Of a DNA stretch of 64,000 nt, positions 7,578 through 16,172 are shown one piece after another (position 1 is the stretch's first letter; every line of letters starts with the position of its first letter). The DNA is from JAEULH01 sp963746275. Lineage in GTDB: Bacteria; Pseudomonadota; Alphaproteobacteria; Rhodospirillales; Defluviicoccaceae. The notes under the pieces are model-generated. The model did not search any database and was not told the origin of the DNA. It saw only the letters and a list, made by a program, of their open reading frames with translations. A program made the position numbers and the translations under genes. Location: positions 27,453-91,452 of the forward strand of contig CAVVAX010000033.1 of NCBI GenBank assembly GCA_963746275.1, read 5' to 3'.

Positions 7578-9022
7578 CAGCCCGTTGACGAAGTTGGCTG
7601 GTTCTGACTCCCTGCACCCATAGCGGTTCGAGGGATTGATCGACATGGCGCTGGGACGGCAAGGGGATCGGCAGGGTGATCTGGTCGTGACGTGGCGGGA
7701 GATGCCGCGATCACCCGGGCACGTCTTTTACGATCGGCTGCAGGCGGTTCTGATCGATGCCGGCTTCGACACCTTCGCCGAGACGGCGTGCAAGCCGTAC
7801 TACGCGGCGAAGATGGGGGCGCCGTCGATCCCGCCGGGGCGGTACTTCCGGATGCACATGGTCGGCTACTTCGAGGGCATCGACTCCGAACGCGGGATCG
7901 AGTGGCGCTGTGCGGACTCGCTCTCGCTGAGGGACTTTCTGCGCCTTGAGACAACCGCCCGGGTGCCGGACCACTCGTGGCTGTCGAAGACGCGGAGCCG
8001 CCTGCCGCATGAGGTCCACGAGGCGGTCTTCGGCTGGGTGCTGTCGCTGATCGCGGAGCGCGGTCTGGTGAAGGGCGATCGGATCGGGGTGGACGCCTCG
8101 ACCATGGAGGCCAACGCGGCGCTGCGCGCGATCGTGCGCCGGGACTTCGGCGAGACCTACCGGGAAATGCTGAAGCGCATGGCCAAGGAGAGCGGCATCG
8201 AGACGCCCTCGGCCGAGGACCTTGTTCGCCTGGACCGGAAACGGAAGGGCAAGACGCTGTCCAATGCGGACTGGATGAGCACGATCGATCCTGAGGCGAA
8301 GATCGCCAAGATGAAGGATGGCACCACCCATCTCGCCTACAAGCCTGAACATGCCGTTGATCTGGACACCGGCGTCGTCGTGGCGGCGGAGGTCCATTCA
8401 GCGGACGAGGGGGACACGACGACGTTGCCGGGGACGCTGAAGGCAGCGGCGGCGAACTTGGGGACCATCGGCCAGGTGCCGACGGCGGCCAAAACCATCG
8501 AGCTCGTCGCCGATAAAGGATACCACTCCCGTGCGGTGCTGAAGGATCTCGACGGCGGCGCTTGGAAGACACGCATCGCCGAGCCGCAGCGCAAGAGTTT
8601 CTCTCGCTGGCACGGTGACGAAGACGCACGCGCCGCGGTCTACGCCAACCGCAACCGGCTTCGCTCCGAGGTCGGCAAGGCGGGAATGCGAAAACGGGCC
8701 GAAATCGTCGAGCGCTCGTTCGCCCACAATCTCGAGCGCGGCGGCATGCGCCGAACGTGGCTCCGCGGGCGGGAGAACGTCCATAAGCGCTACCTGATCC
8801 ACGTCGCCGGCCACAACCTCGGGATCCTGATGCGCCTGCTGATCGGCGCCGGAACGCCGAAGGAAGCCGCCACCCGCGAAAAAAGGTTACTGCTCGTCAT
8901 TCAAACGGCGAAAACGGCGGTGTTCGTCATTCTCGCCATCGACGAAGCCGGCCTCGGAATCCTCGTCGTGATCGTCAGCGCCGATCCCGACTGATCACGA
9001 AGCACACATCGTCAACGGGCTG
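7578..9022 (+). mobile_element. Complete insertion sequence, about 1.45 kb, with 4-bp target duplication
   Basis: The element is bounded by inverted repeats. The left end CAGCCCGTTGACGA begins at 7578. The right end TCGTCAACGGGCTG ends at 9022. The flanking bases are ATAA at 7574-7577 and ATAA at 9023-9026, a plausible 4-bp target site duplication. It contains a single transposase ORF. A second, partly diverged left end lies at 63457. The family looks like the IS5/IS1182 type of DDE elements, but I cannot fix the group. Confidence 0.88.
7645..8994 (+). CDS. DDE transposase of the IS
   Basis: The transposase is 449 residues from the ATG at 7645 (MALGRQGDRQ); a TTG three codons upstream is possible. 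It has an N-terminal DNA-binding half with YFRMHMVGYFEGIDSERG. The catalytic domain has the three acidic residues in GVDASTMEANAALRA (first Asp), VADKGYHSRAVL (second Asp) and IVERSFAHNLERGGMRR (Glu). The late ENVHKRYLIHVAGHNLG block is typical of the group. The gene is intact, so this copy may be active. Confidence 0.92.
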   Translation: MALGRQGDRQGDLVVTWREMPRSPGHVFYDRLQAVLIDAGFDTFAETACKPYYAAKMGAPSIPPGRYFRMHMVGYFEGIDSERGIEWRCADSLSLRDFLRLETTARVPDHSWLSKTRSRLPHEVHEAVFGWVLSLIAERGLVKGDRIGVDASTMEANAALRAIVRRDFGETYREMLKRMAKESGIETPSAEDLVRLDRKRKGKTLSNADWMSTIDPEAKIAKMKDGTTHLAYKPEHAVDLDTGVVVAAEVHSADEGDTTTLPGTLKAAAANLGTIGQVPTAAKTIELVADKGYHSRAVLKDLDGGAWKTRIAEPQRKSFSRWHGDEDARAAVYANRNRLRSEVGKAGMRKRAEIVERSFAHNLERGGMRRTWLRGRENVHKRYLIHVAGHNLGILMRLLIGAGTPKEAATREKRLLLVIQTAKTAVFVILAIDEAGLGILVVIVSADPD

Positions 9023-9211
9023 ATAAGAACGCGGTTTTTGTCAAAAACGGCCACCTCGTATTTCTCGTTTTGACATTGACCTCCTTTTACCTCTGTGCCC
9101 ACGCTATCGCCTCCTCGATCTCCCGCTCGCTCACGTTCGGAAACGCGACCTTGATCTGCACGCCGTAGATTTTCGGAGCAGGATGTGACGAGCTTGAATC
9201 AAAAATCATGG
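9023..9211. other. Non-coding/decayed stretch after the IS
   Basis: There is no convincing gene here. On the minus strand the last 20 or so codons before a stop at 9087 read VAFPNVSEREIEEAIAWAQR, which looks like the genuine end of a small protein. The frame degenerates upstream into the repeat at 9212. I take it as a remnant. Confidence 0.3.
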
Positions 9212-9293
9212 CGTCATTGCGAGGAGGCGAAGCCGACGAAGTAATCCAGCGCCTGATAGGGGATCGCCACGCCGCTGCGCGGCTCGCGATGAC
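9212..9293. repeat. Dispersed palindromic repeat, family 1, copy 1
   Basis: The stretch begins CGTCATTGCGAGGAGGCGAA and ends CGCGGCTCGCGATGACG, so its ends are near-perfect reverse complements. The middle carries AATCCAGCG and GGATCGCCACGCCGC. Related copies lie at 43254-43333 and 49366-49450. The layout matches the short extragenic palindromes with GTCATTGCGAG ends that are scattered in many alphaproteobacteria. Confidence 0.8.
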
Positions 9294-9353
9294 GCCGTTT
9301 AGTTGTGGTCGACACGAGCACTGCCCTGGGGCCTGCGCCGCGTCTCGGCCATC

Positions 9354-9695
9354 GCTACTCAGGGCCACGAACTTACCGCTGGCCTCATCGTAGAAGGCAA
9401 CTTCGCCGCTGGTGATGTCGTAGTGAGCGGCATGCACGCTCGTCAGCCCCTGGCGCACGCGGCGGGCGATGGATGTTCGAAACCCGCAAGTGCAGCACGG
9501 GGTACTCGATCGCGGCACAGCGCCGTACCAGGCACCAGCGAGCTGCCGCAGGCCGAGGACGCGCGTCACCGCGCCGTATGCCCTGAGCCAGGCGCGTTCG
9601 ACCGCACCCGGCGGCGGCGGCACCAGGCCGGCGACGCTGCGCTGGACGAACAAGGCCCCGACCGCGTCCATGCCTCCCCGCATCTTTGACCCGCC
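9354..9695 (-). pseudogene. Decayed beta-carbonic anhydrase remnant
   Basis: On the minus strand, one frame reads ALFVQRSVAGLVPPPPG, which resembles the FVVRNVAGLVPP block of beta-carbonic anhydrases. It continues with AYGAVTRVLGLRQLAGAWYG, resembling the AAIEYAVxVLGVRxIVVxGHG block. After a frame change it reads EYPVLHLRVSNI and then RQGLTSVHAAHYDITSGEVAFYDEASGKF, a typical C-terminal segment of the family. The middle of the enzyme and the zinc-binding N-terminal Cys-x-Asp-x-Arg block are absent, and the GHxxC ligand region is mutated. The assignment rests on remembered motifs and is moderate. Confidence 0.5.
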
Positions 9696-9770
9696 CGCGT
9701 TTCACATTCGGAGTGATTTGCCGGCGGCGCGATCAGGTCAACGGCACGCAAAGAGCACACAGGTTGTTGG

Positions 9771-10574
9771 CTACTCGCGCCGCTTTCGTGGCCCGGCGGC
9801 GAGGCAGGCGATGACGCCGCGGAGCGTGCGCACCTCCTGCTCGCTCAGGCATGCGCGGACGAAGATGTTGCGCAGGTTGCGGACCATACTCGGCCGCTTC
9901 TCGGCAACGCGGAGGAAGCCGCAGGCATCGAGTTCCTCCTCGAGCTGGTCGAACAGGCCCAGCAACTCGGCGCGGCTGGCGGGCCGCGTGTCCTTGCCCA
10001 TCACCATCTCGCCGCCGCCCTGCTGCCCTGGCGCGGCCTCCGGCGCTGCAGCCATCGCCCATTCGTAAGCAACCAGCAGCACCGCCATGCCCAAGTTGAG
10101 CGAGCTGAATGCGGGGTTGAGCGGTACGGCGACGATGGCCTCGGCAAGGGCGACATCGTCGTTGCAGAGGCCCTTGGCCTCCTTGCCGAAAAGGATGCCC
10201 GATCCCTCGCCCGACGCGGCCTGCGTGCGCAGCTCGGCCGCGGCAAGGCGTGGGGACAGCACCTTTTTGACCATGTCGCGAGGCCGCGCCGTCGTGGCGT
10301 AGACGTGGGCGAGGTCGGCGATGGCCTGCTCCGTCGTCGCGAACTGCCGGGCCCCTGCCAGCACGGCGTCCGCGCCGGAGGCGGCGGCCTCGGCCTTGGC
10401 GTTGGGCCAGGGCTCGCGCGGGTTGACCAGCCTGAGCTCGCCGAGCCCGCAGTTGAGCATGGCCCGGGCGACCATACCGATGTTCTCGCCGAGCTGCGGC
10501 TCGACCAGGATGATCGCCGGCTGCCGCCCTGCCGATGCGGCGCCCGGGTCCGCGCCGCGGTCGGTGCCCGCCAC
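9771..10574 (-). CDS. trmJ: tRNA/rRNA methyltransferase of the SpoU/TrmJ type
   Basis: TrmJ 2'-O-methylates the wobble-side residue 32 of tRNAs. The 267-residue protein has a SPOUT (knotted) domain with ENIGMVARAMLNCGL at residues 30-44, ILFGKEAKGL near 126 and the SAM-knot segment LNLGMAVLLVAYEW near 158-171. A helical C-terminal extension of about 70 residues follows, the architecture of TrmJ. The GTG at 10574 begins one base after the cimA stop, so the two genes are probably translationally coupled. Confidence 0.88.
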   Translation of the reverse strand: MAGTDRGADPGAASAGRQPAIILVEPQLGENIGMVARAMLNCGLGELRLVNPREPWPNAKAEAAASGADAVLAGARQFATTEQAIADLAHVYATTARPRDMVKKVLSPRLAAAELRTQAASGEGSGILFGKEAKGLCNDDVALAEAIVAVPLNPAFSSLNLGMAVLLVAYEWAMAAAPEAAPGQQGGGEMVMGKDTRPASRAELLGLFDQLEEELDACGFLRVAEKRPSMVRNLRNIFVRACLSEQEVRTLRGVIACLAAGPRKRRE

Positions 10575-10575
10575 C

Positions 10576-12177
10576 TTAAGCGACGGGCGCGCTCGTGCCG
10601 TCGCGGTAGAGCTTGTAGACGATGCTGTCGTGCAGCGCCCGGTAGGAGGCGTCGATGATGTTGGTCGAGACCCCGACCGTGGACCAGTGGTCGCCGTGGC
10701 CGAGGGCGGATTCGATCATCACCCGCGTCACCGCGCGGGTGCCGTCGCCGGGGGTGAGGATGCGCACCTTGTAGTCCACCAGGCGGACGTCGTCGAGCTC
10801 CGGGTAGACCGTCGTCAGCACCTTGCGCATCGCCGCGTCGAGCGCGTTCACCGGACCGTTGCCTTCGGCCACGGCCATGCTTTCCCTGCCGCCCACCTCA
10901 AGCTTCACCGTCGCTTCCGACAGCGTGATCAGCTCGCCACGAGCGTTCCAGCGGCGCTCGTCGATGACCCTGAAGCTGGTGCACTTGAAGTACTCGGGCA
11001 CGCTCTCGATCGCCTGGCGGGCGAGGAGCTCGAAGCTCGCTTCGGCGCCGTCGTAGGCGTAGCCATCGAACTCGCGCGCCTTCACCGTCTCGACCAGCTG
11101 GGCGAGCTTCGGGTCGTGGGCATCGATGTCGAGGCCGATGTCGCGGAAGCGGGCGAGGATGTTCGACCGGCCGGCCTGATCAGAGACGACGATGTGGCGG
11201 TGGTTGCCGACGAGCTCGGGGACGATGTGCTCGTAGCAGCGCGGGTCCTTCTCGATCGCCGAGACGTGCAGCCCGCCCTTGTGGGCGAAGGCGCTTTCGC
11301 CGACGTAAGGGGCGTTGCGCTGGGGCGCCCGGTTTAGCCGTTCGTCGAGCAGCCGGGAGAGGTGGGTCAGCCTCGTCAAGTCGCTGGGCGAAAGCCCGGT
11401 CCTGTAGCCCATCTTCAGGACCAGCGAGGGGATGATGGCAATGAGGTCGGCATTGCCGCAGCGCTCGCCAAGCCCGTTCAGGGTGCCCTGGACCTGGCGC
11501 GCCCCGGAACGCACCGCCGCCAGGCTGTTGGCGATGGCGTTGCCGGTGTCGTTGTGGCAGTGGATGCCGAGGTAGTCGCCGGGGATGTGGGCGGCGGCGT
11601 CGGCGACAATGGCCTCGACCTCATGCGGCAGGCTGCCGCCGTTGGTATCGCAAAGCACGATCCAGCGGGCCCCGGCGTCATGGGCGGCGCGGACGCAGGC
11701 GAGCGCGTAGTCCCTGTTGGCCTTGTAGCCGTCGAAGAAGTGCTCGGCGTCGAACATCGTCTCGCGGCCGCGCTCGCGGACGTAGCGGACGCTGTCCGAG
11801 ATCATCTCCAGGTTCTCGGCGAGCTCGATGCCGAGCGCGGTCTCGACCTGGAAGTCCCAGGACTTGCCGACCATGCAGACCGCTTCGGCCTTGGCCGAGA
11901 GCAGGCCGGCGAGCCCGGGGTCGTTGGACGTGCTGCGTCCGGCCCGCCGGGTCATGCCGAAGGCCGAGAGCTTTGAGCGATGCAGTGTCGGCGGGTCGGC
12001 GAAGAAGGTGTCGTCGGTCGGATTCGCTCCGGGCCAGCCGCCCTCGACGTAGTCGATGCCGATGCCATCCAGCGCGCGGGCAATGGCCGCCTTGTCGGTG
12101 ACGGAGAAGTCGACGCCTTGGGTTTGGGCGCCATCGCGCAGGGTGGAATCGTAGAGGTAAACCCGCTCGCCGGTCAT
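10576..12177 (-). CDS. cimA: Citramalate synthase
   Basis: The enzyme condenses acetyl-CoA and pyruvate to (R)-citramalate, an entry to isoleucine synthesis. The 533-residue protein begins with YLYDSTLRDGAQTQGVDFSV, the metal-binding and catalytic loop of the HMGL/LeuA superfamily. It carries CDTNGGSLPHEVEAIV and HCHNDTGNAIANSLAAV and ends in a LeuA-type regulatory dimer domain. The ATG at 12177 is preferred, because 25 upstream in-frame residues lack conservation. It lies upstream of trmJ with a 1-base gap. The TIGR00977-like length and the LRDGAQ motif favour CimA over LeuA. Confidence 0.88.
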   Translation of the reverse strand: MTGERVYLYDSTLRDGAQTQGVDFSVTDKAAIARALDGIGIDYVEGGWPGANPTDDTFFADPPTLHRSKLSAFGMTRRAGRSTSNDPGLAGLLSAKAEAVCMVGKSWDFQVETALGIELAENLEMISDSVRYVRERGRETMFDAEHFFDGYKANRDYALACVRAAHDAGARWIVLCDTNGGSLPHEVEAIVADAAAHIPGDYLGIHCHNDTGNAIANSLAAVRSGARQVQGTLNGLGERCGNADLIAIIPSLVLKMGYRTGLSPSDLTRLTHLSRLLDERLNRAPQRNAPYVGESAFAHKGGLHVSAIEKDPRCYEHIVPELVGNHRHIVVSDQAGRSNILARFRDIGLDIDAHDPKLAQLVETVKAREFDGYAYDGAEASFELLARQAIESVPEYFKCTSFRVIDERRWNARGELITLSEATVKLEVGGRESMAVAEGNGPVNALDAAMRKVLTTVYPELDDVRLVDYKVRILTPGDGTRAVTRVMIESALGHGDHWSTVGVSTNIIDASYRALHDSIVYKLYRDGTSAPVA

Positions 12178-12335
12178 TCTGTCCTCGAATTTCTCGTGAA
12201 GCGCCGCAGAATGCCGAAACCGCCCTGCCGCGGCAAGGCGTTCCGGTTCCACTGTCGTCCGGCGGTGTTCCGAAATAGGGTGTGGCCCGGCGGGCCGGGC
12301 CGCGGGCCGAGGCCGGGTCCAGGCGGCGCCGCTGG

Positions 12336-12779
12336 TCAGTAGGTCTCGCCGACGACCTTCGCCGGGTTGCCCGCCACCACCGTGTTCGGCGGAACGTCGT
12401 TCAGGACGATACTGCCGGCGCCGATAATGGCGCGAGCGCCGATGGTGATCTTCCCGATGATGCAGGCGTTCGGGTAGATGATCACGTCATCACCAATGGT
12501 CGGCGCGCCGGCGACCATCCCGAACTGCCGGCTGCCGATGGTGACGTTGTGGTAGAAGGTGCAGTTCTCGCCGATCACCGTGTTCTCGTTGACCACGACC
12601 ATGTACGGGTGCGGCATGCGGATCTGCGCCGTCCCCTTCGGCAACTCCACGTGGAAGATGATTCGCGCCACGTTCCGGGCGATGGGGTTGCTGCTTGTCG
12701 CGAGCCGCCAGACGATGACGTTAAGGCGAAACAGCCTGTCGCGACGGATGGCGATGTCGGCATGGGCGATGTAGCTCAT
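12336..12779 (-). CDS. Hexapeptide-repeat acyltransferase (serine acetyltransferase-like)
   Basis: The 147-residue protein is a left-handed beta-helix transferase. Successive hexapeptide turns are VNENTVIGENCTFYHNVTIG, IGDDVIIYPNACIIG and IGARAIIGAGSIVL. The ending DVPPNTVVAGNPAKVVG is typical of CysE/NodL/WcaB-like O-acetyltransferases. It is shorter than a full CysE and lacks that enzyme's N-terminal helical domain. A sugar or polysaccharide acetyltransferase is therefore as likely as a serine acetyltransferase. The ATG at 12779 gives MSYIAHADIAIRRD; an earlier in-frame start at 12827 adds unconserved residues. Confidence 0.75.
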   Translation of the reverse strand: MSYIAHADIAIRRDRLFRLNVIVWRLATSSNPIARNVARIIFHVELPKGTAQIRMPHPYMVVVNENTVIGENCTFYHNVTIGSRQFGMVAGAPTIGDDVIIYPNACIIGKITIGARAIIGAGSIVLNDVPPNTVVAGNPAKVVGETY

Positions 12780-12954
12780 GTTTTTATGCGTCCTCCCCGG
12801 TTGAACAGTGCAACCGTCCGCGAGCATTACGACCGTCTATGCGCCTCGGGCCACGGCCCCGCAAGGCCCACGCGCGGCCACTTCATCTTCTCCTACCTTG
12901 TGTGTGCTTTCCGCGCATTTGCATTTGCTGCGACGCCCGCGCCAGAGTGCGCCC

Positions 12955-14241
12955 ATGCCGAAGCCGACGTCGAAGCCCGGGCCCTTCCGCCGCATCACCG
13001 GCGTGCTCCGCCAACCCACCTACGGCGCCTACACCGCCGGCAATGCGCTCTCCCTGATCGGGACCTGGATGCAGCGGATCGCCGTCGGCTGGCTCGCCTG
13101 GGAGCTGACGGGATCGGCGGCCTGGCTCGGCGTCGTCGCCTTTGCTGACCTGTTCCCCAGCGTGCTCGTGGCCCCGCTCGCGGGCGCCGCGGCCGACCGC
13201 TGGGACCGGCGGCGCATCCTGCGCGCCACCGTGCTGGTGAACCTCGGCCAGGCGCTCGCGCTCTGCGTGCTCGCCGCCGCCGGCCGGCTTGACATCTGGG
13301 CCCTGGTCGCAGCGACGCTCATCGCCGGGATCGCCACCGGCATCGGCCAGCCGGCGCGCCTCGCGCTGGTCGCTAGCCTGGTCGAGCGCGGGGACCTGCC
13401 GACGGCCGTTGCCATCAACTCCATCGTCTTTAATGTCGCCCGGTTCATCGGCCCGGCGCTCGCAGGGCTGTTGATCGGCGCCGGCGGCGTGGCGCTCGCC
13501 TTCGCCGGGAACGCGCTGAGCTTCGCCGCCTTCCTGGCGGCGCTGTCGCGGCTTCGCATCGACGAGCAGGGGCGTGGACACGGCCAGCCGACCAGCGGGC
13601 TCGGCCGGGAGCTGACGGCCGGCCTGCGCTACGCCCTCGGCGATCCCGGCATCGGCCCGCTGCTGGCCCTGCTCGTCGTCACCAACGTCTTCGGCCGGCC
13701 GTTCGTCGAGCTCCTGCCGGGCTTCGCCGCCCAGGTCTTTGCCGCCGGGCCCCAGGGTCTGGCGCTGATGACCTCGGCGATTGGCCTCGGCGCCATCGTC
13801 GCCGGCGCCTGGCTCGCCGGGCGCGACGGCACGCGCGGCCTCGTCACCATCACCGTCGCCAGCACCCTGCTCCTTGCGCTGACCATCGCCTTGTTCGTGG
13901 CAACGGATCGGCTGGTCCTGGCCCTGCCGGTGCTCGCCGTCTCCGGCATGGTCATGGTCGGCGCCGGCGTTGGCACCCACACGCTACTGCAGCTCGCCGT
14001 GGCGCCGTCGATGCGGGGGCGCGTCCTGTCTCTCTACGGCCTGATCTTTCGCGGCGGCCCGGCGCTGGGCGCGCTCGCCATGGGGCCGATCGCCGATCGC
14101 CTCGGACTGGCTTGGCCGGTGGCCGCCGGTGCCGTGGTGCTGGCCGTTGCCGCCGCGGCGTTGATGACGCGTCGCCGCCGGCTTACCGGACACCTTCTCT
14201 CCCTGGAGGCGAGCGCGGCCGGGGCGCGCGATAAGGGGTAG
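12955..14241 (+). CDS. MFS exporter (EntS/MFS_3-like)
   Basis: The 428-residue membrane protein has about 12 hydrophobic segments. The first helix reads AYTAGNALSLIGTWMQRIAVGWLAW, the loop 2-3 motif is AGAAADRWDRRRIL, and the motif IAGIATGIGQPARLALVASLV is typical of the EntS-like exporter branch. Family members export siderophores, antibiotics or other small molecules. The ATG at 12955 is chosen because upstream in-frame sequence is polar and unconserved. Substrate unknown. Confidence 0.8.
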   Translation: MPKPTSKPGPFRRITGVLRQPTYGAYTAGNALSLIGTWMQRIAVGWLAWELTGSAAWLGVVAFADLFPSVLVAPLAGAAADRWDRRRILRATVLVNLGQALALCVLAAAGRLDIWALVAATLIAGIATGIGQPARLALVASLVERGDLPTAVAINSIVFNVARFIGPALAGLLIGAGGVALAFAGNALSFAAFLAALSRLRIDEQGRGHGQPTSGLGRELTAGLRYALGDPGIGPLLALLVVTNVFGRPFVELLPGFAAQVFAAGPQGLALMTSAIGLGAIVAGAWLAGRDGTRGLVTITVASTLLLALTIALFVATDRLVLALPVLAVSGMVMVGAGVGTHTLLQLAVAPSMRGRVLSLYGLIFRGGPALGALAMGPIADRLGLAWPVAAGAVVLAVAAAALMTRRRRLTGHLLSLEASAAGARDKG

Positions 14242-14348
14242 TGTTTGCCCTTGCCAAGGATTATGTCACCTCGGCGAAGGTTTTGAACATGCGGTGGCGA
14301 GGCTGCAACTCGCCCACGAGGGAGCGTCGGGAGCGTACCCGCTCGATC

Positions 14349-15278
14349 ATGACAACGTTGTTGTTCGCCCATCCCGCCTGCCAGGACCACGACATGGGAG
14401 AGTGGCACCCCGAGGCGCCGGCGCGGCTCAAGGCAATCATGAAGCGGCTGAACGGCGACGACTTCGCTGCGCTCGAGCGGCGGGAGGCGCCGAAGGCGGC
14501 GGTGCGCGAGATTGAGCGGGTTCACGCGCCGTTCTATGTCGAGGCCATCTTCGAGAACATCCCGCAGCGCGGGCACGTCCACCTCGACCCCGATACCGCC
14601 ATCAACAGCGCCTCGGGCGAGGCGGCCCTGCGTGCCGTGGGCGGCATCTGCGCCGCCGTCGACGCGGTAGTCAAGGGGGAGGCCGACAACGCCTTCTGCG
14701 CCGTCCGCCCGCCCGGCCACCACGCCGAGTCGTCCGCGGCCATGGGCTTCTGCCTGTTCAACAACGTCGCCATCGCCGCCGAGCACGCCCGCCATGCGCA
14801 CGGCCTGGAGCGGGTGGCGGTCGTCGACTTCGACGTGCATCACGGCAACGGCACGCAGAACCACTTCTTCCGTTACCGCGACCTGTTCTACGCCTCGAGC
14901 CACCAGTGGCCGTGCTACCCCGGCACCGGCATGGAGCACGAGACCGGCGTCTTTCACAACATCTGCAACGTGCCGCTCAGGCCGAACAGCGGCTCGGAGG
15001 AGTTTCGCCGGGCCTATGCCGACCGGATCCTGCCGGCCTTGCGTAAGTTCAAGCCCGACATGATCCTGATCTCGGCCGGCTTCGACGCCCACATCCGCGA
15101 CCCGCTGGCGCAGCTCAGGGTGCAGACCGAGGACTTCGTCTGGCTTACCCGCGAGCTGTTGGAGATCGGCGAGGCGGAGTGCGCCGGCCGCGTCGTCTCG
15201 ACGCTCGAAGGCGGCTACGACCTCACCGCGCTCTCCGAAAGCGTCGCCGCGCACGTCAAGGTGATGATGGAGGCTTAA
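14349..15278 (+). CDS. Histone deacetylase-family amidohydrolase
   Basis: The 309-residue protein is a bacterial class II HDAC/acetylpolyamine amidohydrolase-type enzyme. PPGHHAESSAAMGFCLFNN holds the tandem catalytic His. DFDVHHGNGTQNHF holds two zinc ligands (Asp, His). SAGFDAHIRDPLA holds the third Asp. LEGGYDL closes the active site. These enzymes remove acyl groups from small amines or acetyl-lysine. The start is ATG 14349 (MTTLLFAHPAC). A longer open frame reaches 14241, immediately after the MFS gene. Confidence 0.85.
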   Translation: MTTLLFAHPACQDHDMGEWHPEAPARLKAIMKRLNGDDFAALERREAPKAAVREIERVHAPFYVEAIFENIPQRGHVHLDPDTAINSASGEAALRAVGGICAAVDAVVKGEADNAFCAVRPPGHHAESSAAMGFCLFNNVAIAAEHARHAHGLERVAVVDFDVHHGNGTQNHFFRYRDLFYASSHQWPCYPGTGMEHETGVFHNICNVPLRPNSGSEEFRRAYADRILPALRKFKPDMILISAGFDAHIRDPLAQLRVQTEDFVWLTRELLEIGEAECAGRVVSTLEGGYDLTALSESVAAHVKVMMEA

Positions 15279-15614
15279 GCGCCGCCGCCGCCGGCCCTTG
15301 CAGGGCAACGGCGCGAGCGGGCCTCGGCCGACAATCCGCCTTAGGGGGCGGCCTTGCCGAAGCTGGAGCTCCGGGTTATGCGGCGCGGCTGCCACGGATC
15401 GGCCGATTGGCGAAGCGGTGCGACGCATCCGCACTGCGGTCCTTGTGCGGCGCGGCGGCGATGGCCTATTTTCTCTTCGGGTAGTGTTTGATGCTTCTGT
15501 TCTGGTTGCCGCTTCGCTCTAAAACGGGCCGCGATCTCCTGAAGACGTTGAAGCTATCTCGCGCCTCGGCGGTTGCCCGGCGCGTTTTTCTATCTGTGTG
15601 AGGAACTGACGAAC
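15279..15614 (+). other. Gene-free leader upstream of the cold-shock gene
   Basis: No gene is supported in these 336 bases. The last 100 or so bases before the cold-shock start are likely to be its long 5' untranslated region, a common feature of cspA-type messages. GAGGAA at about 15600 is a plausible ribosome site. I could not confirm a named RNA element. Confidence 0.3.
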
Positions 15615-15824
15615 GTGACGACCGGAACAGTGAAATGGTTCAATCCCACGAAGGGCTTCGGCTTCATTCAGCCGGACAGCGGCGGGCCCGATGCCTTCGT
15701 GCATATCTCGGCGGTGGAGCGGGCAGGGCTCAGCAGCCTGAACGAAGGCCAGCGGGTCAAGTACGACCTGGTCGCCGGCCGCAACGGCAAGAGTTCTGCC
15801 GAGAATTTGTCGATCGCCAACTGA
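15615..15824 (+). CDS. Cold-shock domain protein (CspA family)
   Basis: The 69-residue single-stranded nucleic-acid-binding protein has RNP1 KGFGFIQP and RNP2 DAFVHIS, and begins TTGTVKWFNPTKGFGFIQPD. It acts as an RNA chaperone. The GTG at 15615 gives the family's usual N-terminus. An in-frame ATG at 15573 would add 14 unrelated residues. A strong hairpin terminator follows at 15851. CspA paralogues differ in cold induction, and that cannot be told here. Confidence 0.93.
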   Translation: MTTGTVKWFNPTKGFGFIQPDSGGPDAFVHISAVERAGLSSLNEGQRVKYDLVAGRNGKSSAENLSIAN

Positions 15825-15850
15825 TCGCGACGACGAGCCGGTAAGCGCGG

Positions 15851-15883
15851 AGCCCCCGGGGACCACCCCCGGGGGCTTTCGAT
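15851..15883 (+). terminator. Rho-independent terminator of the cold-shock gene
   Basis: An 11-bp perfect stem AGCCCCCGGGG/CCCCGGGGGCT with a 5-base loop is followed by TTCGATT. It lies 27 bases after the cold-shock stop codon. Confidence 0.75.
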
Positions 15884-15944
15884 TCTGGTGCGTTGGATAT
15901 GGCGCACTCCGCTTACGTTGCGCGTACCGCTCGCATCAACAACC

Positions 15945-16172
15945 GTGGCAACAACCGTGACAACTGATTGGACCGCGTCGAGGACGAAAGTCCGCGTCCA
16001 CCGTGACCGCCTGCGCCGGCGCGGCCTGCGGCCGATCCAGATCTGGGTGCCGGACGTGCGGGTGCCCGGGTTTCGGCTGGAGGCCCACCGGCAATCGCTT
16101 GCCGTGGCTGGCAGTCCCCAGGCTAGCGAGGATCAGGCGTTCATCGACGCGGCGTCGTACGACGAGGAATGA
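15945..16172 (+). CDS. MazE-like antitoxin (DUF3018 type)
   Basis: The segment RVHRDRLRRRGLRPIQIWV, then PDVRVPGFRLEAHRQS and SEDQAFIDAAS, matches the short antitoxins encoded ahead of MazF/PemK toxins in alphaproteobacteria. GTG 15945 (75 residues) or GTG 15957 (71 residues) gives the expected length. An ATG at 15888 in the same frame would add unconserved residues. The stop overlaps the ATG of the toxin remnant (ATGA), the usual antitoxin-toxin coupling. Confidence 0.75.
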   Translation: MATTVTTDWTASRTKVRVHRDRLRRRGLRPIQIWVPDVRVPGFRLEAHRQSLAVAGSPQASEDQAFIDAASYDEE

